DNA of 7,685 bases from Candidatus Cloacimonadota bacterium (GTDB lineage: Bacteria > Cloacimonadota > Cloacimonadia > Cloacimonadales > Cloacimonadaceae): contig JALNXT010000058.1 in assembly GCA_023230245.1 (NCBI GenBank), positions 1 to 7,685 on the forward strand, written 5' to 3'. The notes under the pieces were generated by a model. That model saw only the letters and a list, made by a program, of their open reading frames with translations, was not told the DNA's origin and did no database searches. Positions 1 to 6,011 of the stretch are shown piece by piece. The position numbers and the translations under genes are program-made. Each line of letters starts with the position of its first letter. Position 1 is the stretch's first letter.

Positions 1-56
1 GCAGCGGCAAGAACAAGGTTGTCTGCTATCAGGATATTTGCAGCTTAGAAGAATAA
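1..56 (+). CDS. C-terminal tail of a possible GGDEF-domain protein (partial, 5' end outside window)
   Basis: The frame starting at base 3 reads SGKNKVVCYQDICSLEE and then TAA at 54-56. Only 17 codons are visible. The string 'SGKNKVVCYQDI' resembles the end of GGDEF diguanylate-cyclase domains, which typically finish with an 'AK..G(K/R)N(R/K)V..Y' stretch. The other two plus frames also stay open for 15 to 24 codons, so the assignment rests on motif likeness alone. If correct, the parent protein would make cyclic di-GMP and would be transcribed convergently with the redox operon, ending 16 nt from its stop codon. It could equally be an unrelated protein tail or chance reading. Confidence 0.4.
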   Translation, partial: SGKNKVVCYQDICSLEE

Positions 57-70
57 AGCTATGCTATAGC
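50..70 (-). terminator. weak intrinsic terminator after the minus-strand operon
   Basis: Read on the minus strand, the first bases after the TAA stop form GCTAT-AGC-ATAGC, a 5-bp perfect stem with a 3-nt loop (58-70), followed at once by the T-rich run TTTATTCTT. Position and order fit a rho-independent terminator for the three-gene operon. The stem is short and AT-rich, so it may be inefficient. Confidence 0.35.
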
Positions 71-72
71 AA

Positions 73-3000
73 TTAGCCTTCGAACTTTTGTGCCACAGTG
101 CGGGATTCGAATAGCTTGGCAATTCTAATATCCATTTGTGTTTGTAATGCTGGAATCTTATGTTTCAATTTGGCAGCATCCACCGTCTCAGCATTGAACA
201 CAGGAACGTCTAAACCTTTCAGTGAAGCTAGGAAATCTGCAGCCTCTGAGTTCCAATAAGGAATCTCGGCACTGTTGGGATGAATCCAACCAAGTGTGTA
301 GAACAACCTCATCAGTTCATTCATGGTAACCGAGAGAGCGGGATTCTTGCTGTGTGTAACATGCCCCATATCGGCTAAAGCAGCACCATCCAGCTCCATG
401 TAACCCGGTGCAGGGATAAGTAGATCCACCGGAGCTTGCTCATCCACAAAGCAAACTAGTGCTACGCTGAACTTGGCTTCGTCAGCATTTTGGGGGTAGG
501 CACCGTAGCCAAGGGCAAACTCTGTAACCGAGCAAGTACTCATATTCGGGCGCATAGCCAGCATTCCAAGATGATTCCTGAAATCGGTACTTAGCAGGAT
601 GTTATTTTTATAGGAAGCCTCCGGTAATTGCCACAAGGCAAAGGCATCAGCTTCTGAAATACGGTTTTGGTTATAGATAAACAGCATGTTAGCATTGGGT
701 TTCAGGTCGCTTAACTCAGCATATTTGGCGTCGGCAAAGTTGCTGTACGCACCTTCATGGTAACCCACAAGAATCAGCTTCTTACCTTGTAATTGCTTCA
801 AACGCAGCAAAGTAGCAAGGGTTTGGTTTAGCTCACCGATAAGCACGTATTCGCTAAAGTTATCCAAAACGGCATAGGGGTCTTTTTGGGGCAGCAGACT
901 AAGATAGCTATCGCTAAAGCTAGCATAATCGGGATTAGCATGTAGGGGTTGGGAATAGTATTCCGCTCCCTTTTTAAGCATCAGCATTTCTTCCAAACTG
1001 ATGTTCGGGCTAATCTCAAAACGCTTGCTGCTACATTCTTTCAGCTTTTCTGCTATCAGATTAGTAGCTCTCTGCCAGCTTATGCTTCTATAGCCTTGCG
1101 GGGTTTTCAGCATGGGGCTTTCCAGCCTATCTTTAGCATAGAAGCTTTGCCAGCCGAAACGTCCCTTGAAACACAGATTCTTCCCATTGAAACCGGGTTC
1201 TTCCTGCGGGGTTGTAACCCTAGCTACGATACCCGCCTGAGTTTCACTCTGGATCACACAGCCAACTCCACATATACCACAATTCTGCACGCCAATCTCT
1301 TTTGTGTGGGGGTTTAGCTTGTAATGATCAGTACGTTCGATTAACGCACCCACAGGGCATACATCAATACATTTGCCACACGATAAGCAGCTGGTTTCTG
1401 TTAACGATTCGCCAAACTCGGGACCGACAATAGTGGAGAATCCACGATATATGAAGCCCAACACTGCGGGGCCTTGAATATCGGCGCAGGTACGAATACA
1501 ACGTCCGCAATTTATGCACTTATTGGCATCGCGAATTATGAAAGGATGGCTATAATCAATCGGGTGTTTATTTATGCCACCTATGAAGTGGGCAGCATTC
1601 ACCTGATAATCGGTGCAATATTCACGCAGGGAACAGGTTTCGTTTACCTGGCAGCCACATTCCAGACAGCGGTTTGCTTCGGCAATGGCAGCTTCTTCGC
1701 TAAAGCCAAGCTCCACTTCCTTGAAGCTACTTGCCGCTTCTTCAACGGGGATTTCGGGCATCAGCAAGCGTTTTGCTTTCTCGAAGATAGAGTATTCTTC
1801 AGGGCTTACATCTTCGAGACTCGTGGCTTTTCTGGAGTTAAAAGGAGCCAATTCTGCGCTAATCTCGCCGGTTTCCAGATACTTAGCTATAGCCACTGCT
1901 GCCATTCTACCATCGGCAATGGCTTCTATAGCTGTAGCTGCACCTCTGCGGAAATCTCCACCGGCAAACACATTGCCTAGCCCAGAATACATCGTAGCCT
2001 CGTCCACAATAGCTGTCTGCCAGCGTGAAAGAGGCAATATTTTGCCTTCAATTTGGTTTACCTCATCGGCAAAAAGCGCAACTTCGGGAACCTGAGAGAT
2101 GGCAGCAATAATGCTATCGAAGGGAAGCTCGAAGAACTCTCCGGTAGGCTCAGGGCGTCTGCGTCCGCTGGCATCAGCATCTCCAAGACGCATCTTCTCT
2201 ATCTTAACCTTCTGAAGGCAGCCGTTTTCGCCGATATACTCGACAGGATTACTGAGGTAATAGAACTTCACCCCTTCATGCTCGGCAGCCTCAATTTCAA
2301 AGGCTTCCGCAGGCATTTCTTCTTTGGTACGGCGGTATATAAGGCTAACCTCGCAACCCTTGCGCAAAGAGGTACGGGCACAATCTATAGCGGTATTACC
2401 TCCACCTACGATTGCCACTCGTTCACCAAGCTCGGGCGCATTCCCCATGGCATGAGCCTTCAGGAAATCCACACCCAGCAGACAACCTTTCAGATCACTG
2501 CCAGAAACAGGCATGGGAACCGCTTTCTGCGCTCCAATAGCCAGATATACGGCATCATAATTAGCTGCCAAATCCTGCATAAAGACATCTTTGCCAAGCT
2601 CGGTGTTATACTCTATCTGCATACCATTGCTGCACATTAACGCAATTTCGGCATCCAGCGTATCCTTGGGTAAACGATACTCAGGGATACCATAACGTAG
2701 CCAACCACCTGCTGCGGGTGCGGCTTCAAAGACCTGCACTTCGTAGCCTTGATTAGTTAAGTAATAACCGCAGGTTAGCCCGCTTGGACCAGCACCTATT
2801 ATGGCAATCTTCTTACCTTTAGGAGGCAGTTTTTCGGGAACATAGTTCCACACATCGCCCAAATCTTCATCTGCCGCATAACGCTTAAGCTGACGGATGG
2901 CAACAGGCTCTTCCACAATCTGGCGGCGGCATTCTTTTTCACAAAAAGCAGGGCATACACGCCCAATGGATAGAGGCAGAGGCAGGGTTTCTTTTATCAC

Positions 3001-3387
3001 TTTCACCGCTTCATGGTACTGTCCATTGGCAATGAGGGAAACATAAGTTTGAATATCCACATGATCCGGGCAGGCAACAGTGCAAGGTGCAACGCAATCC
3101 GCATAGTGATCTGAAATCAAAAGTTCCAGTGCCATCTTGCGGGCTTTGCGAATGGCTTCAGAATCTGTATTAATCACCATACCGGTGCTAATAACTGTCC
3201 CGCAGGAGGTAACGAAGCCACGCCGTCCCACTACTTCCACAGCGCAGACCCAGCATGAGCCATAAGGGTTTAATTCTTTATCGTGGCAAAGGGTTGGTAT
3301 ATCTATGCCGTTACGCTTGGCAAGCTCAAGGATAGTTATTCCAGCTTCGCTTTTTATAGTCTTTCCGTTTAAGGTTACTTCTATCAT
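73..3387 (-). CDS. composite flavo-iron-sulfur oxidoreductase: [2Fe-2S] / GltD-NfnB-like FAD-NADPH domain / 2x[4Fe-4S] / degenerate molybdopterin-oxidoreductase domain (StnC-like)
   Basis: This 1104-residue protein is probably the NADPH- and ferredoxin-reacting subunit of a soluble transhydrogenase. Residues 1-80 are a HydA/NuoG-type [2Fe-2S] domain (C34, C45, C48, C62). Residues 90-175 resemble the Fe-S domain of GltD/NfnB, with cysteines at 98, 102, 106, 145, 149 and 153. Residues 190-505 are the GltD-like flavoprotein: FAD motif GAGPSG at 198-203, NADPH motif GGGNTA at 328-333, YRRTKEEMPA from 351 (arginines typical of NADPH binding), and FAD-binding GGD at 476-478. A GltD-tail cysteine group follows (574, 577, 579, 585). 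Two ferredoxin clusters come next (C624/627/630/634 and C667/670/673/677), then a molybdopterin-oxidoreductase-type [4Fe-4S] site (C703, C706, C710, C739). The last 365 residues look like a shortened FdhA/NuoG fold; 'ELDGAALADMGHV' near 998 matches the usual 'EkdGTftN.EGRvQ' region. No catalytic Sec/Cys region and no H-cluster motifs are visible. The ATG at 3387 has AGGAG 9 nt upstream. Last gene of the operon. Domain calls are firm; the reaction is inferred. Confidence 0.9.
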   Translation of the reverse strand: MIEVTLNGKTIKSEAGITILELAKRNGIDIPTLCHDKELNPYGSCWVCAVEVVGRRGFVTSCGTVISTGMVINTDSEAIRKARKMALELLISDHYADCVAPCTVACPDHVDIQTYVSLIANGQYHEAVKVIKETLPLPLSIGRVCPAFCEKECRRQIVEEPVAIRQLKRYAADEDLGDVWNYVPEKLPPKGKKIAIIGAGPSGLTCGYYLTNQGYEVQVFEAAPAAGGWLRYGIPEYRLPKDTLDAEIALMCSNGMQIEYNTELGKDVFMQDLAANYDAVYLAIGAQKAVPMPVSGSDLKGCLLGVDFLKAHAMGNAPELGERVAIVGGGNTAIDCARTSLRKGCEVSLIYRRTKEEMPAEAFEIEAAEHEGVKFYYLSNPVEYIGENGCLQKVKIEKMRLGDADASGRRRPEPTGEFFELPFDSIIAAISQVPEVALFADEVNQIEGKILPLSRWQTAIVDEATMYSGLGNVFAGGDFRRGAATAIEAIADGRMAAVAIAKYLETGEISAELAPFNSRKATSLEDVSPEEYSIFEKAKRLLMPEIPVEEAASSFKEVELGFSEEAAIAEANRCLECGCQVNETCSLREYCTDYQVNAAHFIGGINKHPIDYSHPFIIRDANKCINCGRCIRTCADIQGPAVLGFIYRGFSTIVGPEFGESLTETSCLSCGKCIDVCPVGALIERTDHYKLNPHTKEIGVQNCGICGVGCVIQSETQAGIVARVTTPQEEPGFNGKNLCFKGRFGWQSFYAKDRLESPMLKTPQGYRSISWQRATNLIAEKLKECSSKRFEISPNISLEEMLMLKKGAEYYSQPLHANPDYASFSDSYLSLLPQKDPYAVLDNFSEYVLIGELNQTLATLLRLKQLQGKKLILVGYHEGAYSNFADAKYAELSDLKPNANMLFIYNQNRISEADAFALWQLPEASYKNNILLSTDFRNHLGMLAMRPNMSTCSVTEFALGYGAYPQNADEAKFSVALVCFVDEQAPVDLLIPAPGYMELDGAALADMGHVTHSKNPALSVTMNELMRLFYTLGWIHPNSAEIPYWNSEAADFLASLKGLDVPVFNAETVDAAKLKHKIPALQTQMDIRIAKLFESRTVAQKFEG

Positions 3388-3396
3388 TTCTCTCTT

Positions 3397-3401
3397 CTCC
3401 T
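3397..3401 (-). promoter_or_regulatory. ribosome-binding site overlapping the preceding stop codon
   Basis: AGGAG lies 9 nt before the ATG at 3387. The TAG stop of the upstream gene (3400-3402) is part of the same TAGGAG string. The arrangement favours translational coupling and fixes the start of the large subunit. Confidence 0.75.
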
Positions 3402-5169
3402 AAGCCTTGATAACCGCGTCGAATTTACAGGCTTTCAGGCAGGCACCACACTTGATGCACTTGCTTTGGTCTATCACGTGAACATTTTTCACAGTTCCAG
3501 CAATGCAGGAAACGGGGCATTTACGCGCACAAGCGGTGCATCCTATGCATTTATCCGCATCGATCTTGTAAGTTATCAGAGCAGTACATACACCCGCAGG
3601 ACAACGTTTATCCACGATATGAGCGATGTACTCATCTTTGAAATAGCGCAGGGTAGTAAGCACGGGATTGGGAGCAGTTTGCCCCAGCCCACACAGAGAG
3701 CCTTTGATAATATTCTCTGCCAGTTCCTGAAGAGCATCGATATCTTCCAGTTTGCCTTTGCCTTCCGTAATACGGGTAAGGATTTCCAGCATGCGCTTGG
3801 TACCGATGCGGCAAAAAGTACATTTCCCGCAGGATTCGTTTTGAGTGAAATTAAGGAAAAAGCGTGCTACATCCACCATGCAGGTGCCGGTATCCATCAC
3901 CACCATACCGCCGGAACCCATGATGGCTCCCGTGGCAGTGATGGAATCATAATCCACTATTGTATCCAGCAAAGCTGCGGGAATACAACCCCCGGAGGGA
4001 CCACCCATCTGCACCGCTTTGAAGGGCTTTTCGGTTTTCATGCCACCGCCAACCTTGTAGATGATATCCTTGATAGGAATGCCCATCGGCACTTCAATCA
4101 GCCCGCCTTTGGCAATTTTCCCCGCCAGCGCAAACACCTTTGTTCCGGGCGATTTCTCTGTGCCAAAAGCCTGAAAAGCTTCAGCACCATTGATCATAAT
4201 CCACGGGATATTTGCCCAGGTTTCCACATTATTAATATTGGTTGGCTTGCCCCAAAGTCCACTTTCCGCCGGAAAGGGAGGACGAATGGTAGGCATGCCA
4301 CGCTTGCCTTCGATAGATTGCATCAACGCTGTTTCTTCTCCGCAGACAAATGCTCCTGCACCTTCCTTGATGTGTAGGTCGAAACTGAAGGAAGTGCCCA
4401 TAATATTTTTGCCTAGATAGCCCTTTGCCTCTGCTGCGGCGATAGCTATCTTAAGGTGTTCAATCGCCATTGGGTATTCGGCACGGCAGTAGATATAGCC
4501 CTCATCGGCACCCATTGCGTAAGCACCAATAATCATGCCTTCGATAACGTTGTGTGGGTCGCCTTCCAGGGTACTACGATCCATAAACGCTCCGGGATCA
4601 CCTTCGTCAGCATTACACACCACGTACTTTTTATCTGAGACTGCTTTTGCCGCAAAGCTCCATTTTAAACCGGTGGAAAAGCCTGCTCCGCCACGTCCGC
4701 GCAATCCGGAAGCCTTTACGATATCTATGATTTCGGCTTTGTCCATTTGTAAAGATTTCTTTAGCGCTTTGTAGCCTCCCAAAGCCTCGTAATCCGAAAG
4801 GCTTTTAGGATCTATCACACCACAGTTACGCAGCACAATACGCTGTTGGTTTGCCAGCAAATCGTTGTGCTTGCCCTCCAGTTTTTCAGATAGAATCACA
4901 TTGGTTTGGGGAGGAATTCCAGCTATATAATCGTCCATTATTTTTATAATACTTGTCGAGTCTGCTTTTCCAATATGCATTTGCCCCAGCGGAGAACCAC
5001 TGAATTCCACAATCGGTTCTTCAAAACACATTCCGATACAGGCAGTTCGCATTAGCTTCACAGGCTTGGGCGAAGCTGCGAGATGCTCTTCCAGAGTGCG
5101 ATAAACATCCATCGCTCCTGCTGCTACACCACAACTTGCCAGTCCTACTTTTACCGTAATTTCGCTCAT
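3400..5169 (-). CDS. nuoF: NuoF/HydB-like NADH-oxidising FMN and Fe-S subunit with C-terminal 2x[4Fe-4S] ferredoxin domain
   Basis: This 589-residue cytoplasmic subunit should exchange hydride with NAD(H) at an FMN and pass electrons through its clusters. It shows a thioredoxin-like [2Fe-2S] domain at 1-80 with C13, C44 and C48; the first of the four usual cysteines is replaced by V8. The NuoF core follows, with the FMN/NAD glycine-rich loop GLRGRGGAGFSTGLKW (156-171), NADEGDPGAFMDR (186-198) and EGAGAFVCGEETALM (269-283). An SLBB region (about 340-395) precedes the N3-type [4Fe-4S] site (C447, C450, C453, C493). A paired C523/C528 (RCPAGVC) precedes two ferredoxin motifs (C541/544/547/551 and C571/574/577/581). 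The C-terminal ferredoxin is absent from Complex I NuoF but typical of HydB, HndC and StnB, so the symbol marks the family, not a Complex I role. Two ATGs are adjacent: the one at 5172 is only 2 nt from AGGAG, while the one at 5169 is 5 nt away and preferred. Confidence 0.93.
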   Translation of the reverse strand: MSEITVKVGLASCGVAAGAMDVYRTLEEHLAASPKPVKLMRTACIGMCFEEPIVEFSGSPLGQMHIGKADSTSIIKIMDDYIAGIPPQTNVILSEKLEGKHNDLLANQQRIVLRNCGVIDPKSLSDYEALGGYKALKKSLQMDKAEIIDIVKASGLRGRGGAGFSTGLKWSFAAKAVSDKKYVVCNADEGDPGAFMDRSTLEGDPHNVIEGMIIGAYAMGADEGYIYCRAEYPMAIEHLKIAIAAAEAKGYLGKNIMGTSFSFDLHIKEGAGAFVCGEETALMQSIEGKRGMPTIRPPFPAESGLWGKPTNINNVETWANIPWIMINGAEAFQAFGTEKSPGTKVFALAGKIAKGGLIEVPMGIPIKDIIYKVGGGMKTEKPFKAVQMGGPSGGCIPAALLDTIVDYDSITATGAIMGSGGMVVMDTGTCMVDVARFFLNFTQNESCGKCTFCRIGTKRMLEILTRITEGKGKLEDIDALQELAENIIKGSLCGLGQTAPNPVLTTLRYFKDEYIAHIVDKRCPAGVCTALITYKIDADKCIGCTACARKCPVSCIAGTVKNVHVIDQSKCIKCGACLKACKFDAVIKA

Positions 5170-5174
5170 CATTA

Positions 5175-5179
5175 CTCCT
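5175..5179 (-). promoter_or_regulatory. ribosome-binding site overlapping the nuoE-like stop codon
   Basis: AGGAG here is part of TAGGAG, whose TAG (5178-5180) is the stop of the NuoE-like gene. It sits 2 nt from the first and 5 nt from the second of two adjacent ATG codons, so it favours the second (5169). Coupled translation of the two subunits is likely. Confidence 0.7.
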
Positions 5180-5642
5180 AAAACCTGAATCTATCCAGAA
5201 TATCCGGTATAGCTTCCGGCACAAGCGTGCCAAAGGTCATATCATCGATCATGATCACCGGTGCCAAGCTGCAACAGCCCAAACAGGCAACTTCCACAAG
5301 CGTAAACATCATATCGGAGGTAGTGTTTTCATCCTTGGGAAGTTTCAATGCATCTACCAAAGCGGCTTTAATTTCATCCGCATCAGAGACGTGGCAGGCA
5401 GTTCCCTTGCAAATGCGCACAATATGCTTGCCTTGAGGTTTTAAGCGAAAGATAGAGTAAAAGGTGGCAACTCCATAAATATCAGCAGCGGGGATTTGCA
5501 TCGCCTTTGCTACATACCTCATGCAATCCCGGGATAGATAGCCCAATGCGTATTGAACTTCTTGTAACATGGGAATTAGAATGCCTTTCTTGCCCCGATA
5601 CGAAGCTAAGATAGCATCCAGCTTGCCGAAATCCTGATCCAT
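5178..5642 (-). CDS. nuoE: NuoE/HydC-like thioredoxin-fold [2Fe-2S] subunit
   Basis: This 154-residue protein is the small partner of the NuoF-like subunit and relays or tunes electrons near the FMN. The N-terminal helical part carries the family signature 'LIPMLQEVQYALGYLS' (about 22-37) and 'YGVATFYSIF' (about 56-65). The thioredoxin-like half holds four [2Fe-2S] ligands, C78 and C83 (CKGTAC) and C120 and C124 (CLGCC). Length is normal for soluble NuoE/HndA/HydC proteins. The frame stays open upstream to a TTG at 5711, but the ATG at 5642 has AAGGA 7 nt before it and gives the usual N-terminus, so it is chosen. It is the first gene of the operon, with 8 nt to the next start. The same subunit type serves HydABC hydrogenases, NAD-linked formate dehydrogenases and Stn transhydrogenases; the partners decide which. 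The symbol denotes the family only. Confidence 0.93.
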   Translation of the reverse strand: MDQDFGKLDAILASYRGKKGILIPMLQEVQYALGYLSRDCMRYVAKAMQIPAADIYGVATFYSIFRLKPQGKHIVRICKGTACHVSDADEIKAALVDALKLPKDENTTSDMMFTLVEVACLGCCSLAPVIMIDDMTFGTLVPEAIPDILDRFRF

Positions 5643-5649
5643 ACTAATA

Positions 5650-5654
5650 TCCTT
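5650..5654 (-). promoter_or_regulatory. ribosome-binding site of the nuoE-like gene
   Basis: AAGGA on the minus strand with 7-nt spacing to the ATG at 5642. It supports the internal ATG over the in-frame TTG at 5711, which would add 23 residues not typical of the family. Confidence 0.6.
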
Positions 5655-5723
5655 TTGTGCAGATTCGGCTGCAAAACTCCTCAAAACATACCTTACTGCT
5701 ACAGAATACAAATTTCAGTACTT

Positions 5724-5748
5724 GCAAGATTGTCAAACAAAATCTTGC
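5724..5748. promoter_or_regulatory. 8-bp perfect inverted repeat, possible operator of the redox operon
   Basis: GCAAGATT (5724-5731) and AATCTTGC (5741-5748) are perfect inverted copies separated by 9 nt. On the minus strand a consensus -35-like TTGACA (5736-5731) lies inside the repeat, about 90 nt before the nuoE-like ATG. I see no good -10 hexamer at 16-18 nt spacing, so the promoter itself is unproven. The repeat could be a regulator site overlapping the promoter or a leader hairpin. It does not match a Rex or CRP/FNR consensus. Confidence 0.4.
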
Positions 5749-5780
5749 GCCTACCGCTTTTTCCCATATCGGGAGAAATT

Positions 5781-5967
5781 TTTTGACTTAGAAATCGGCG
5801 CCAATACCTTCGATTAAAGTATCTCTTGTTTCGTATTCGCCGATTTCTGAGTTAAAAGAATAAGACAAAGCATTTCCTGGTGGTATTACTTTTAACTCAC
5901 AATTCCGCTTTGTGATAGCTGGTTGGGCTTTTTACGGAGCTGGTCGCGGCGGAATTGGAAGTCAAAA
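5781..5967. other. cloverleaf (four-way junction) element, candidate structured RNA or DNA repeat
   Basis: Four helices, all Watson-Crick, close on each other with almost no spare bases. P1 is TTTTGACTT (5781-5789) with AAGTCAAAA (5959-5967). P2 is GAAATCGGCG (5791-5800) with CGCCGATTTC (5838-5847). P3 is TGAGTTAAAAG (5848-5858) with CTTTTAACTCA (5889-5899). P4 is CAATTCCGC (5900-5908) with GCGGAATTG (5949-5957). Only A5790 and G5958 are unpaired at the junction. P2 can add AATAC/GTATT (5803-5807 with 5833-5837) after a 2-nt bulge, and P3 can add AATA/TATT. A competing fold pairs 5779-5800 with 5838-5859 (22 pairs, three of them G-U on the plus strand). The strand is unknown. No known RNA family is recognised. 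Confidence 0.5.
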
Positions 5968-6011
5968 TTGACAGCCTTGCCTATCCCTGGATCAGCCTTG
6001 GTGATGTATCC

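Noticed and set aside
73..1250. Active formate dehydrogenase with a selenocysteine or cysteine at the Mo/W site.
   Set aside because: No in-frame TGA and no recognisable catalytic Cys/His/Arg motif; the domain is several hundred residues shorter than FdhA after its [4Fe-4S] site.
73..3387. Catalytic subunit of an [FeFe]-hydrogenase (HydA/HndD).
   Set aside because: The N-terminal [2Fe-2S] and 2x[4Fe-4S] modules fit, but the H-cluster signatures (TSCxPxW-like, MPCxxKxxE-like) are absent, and a GltD-like domain is present instead.
949..5436. Plus-strand open frames lying antisense to the three operon genes.
   Set aside because: They lie opposite well-conserved coding sequence, lack ribosome-binding sites and family motifs, and are expected by-products of the codon use on the other strand.
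73..5642. Part of a membrane respiratory Complex I (nuoEFG).
   Set aside because: No membrane or quinone-module genes are adjacent, and the NuoF-like protein has the extra ferredoxin domain of soluble bifurcating enzymes. The third subunit contains an NADPH-type flavoprotein domain foreign to NuoG.
5643..5711. Longer NuoE-like protein starting at the TTG at 5711.
   Set aside because: The extra 23 residues have no family counterpart, and the ATG at 5642 has a well-spaced AAGGA.
5722..5748. Rex (NADH-sensing repressor) operator in front of the redox operon.
   Set aside because: TTGTCAAACAA is only 11 bp; the Rex consensus is an 18-bp dyad of TTGTGAA/TTCACAA type, which is not present.
5762..5784. 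Plus-strand intrinsic terminator (TCCC-ATATC-GGGA followed by a T run).
   Set aside because: The stem is only four pairs, the T run starts four bases after it and is used by helix P1, and there is no plus-strand gene upstream to terminate.
5897..5915. CRP/FNR-like dyad TCACAA-N7-TTGTGA.
   Set aside because: Half-sites are in the reverse order to the TGTGA-N6-TCACA consensus, and the segment is already explained by helices P3 and P4 of the cloverleaf.
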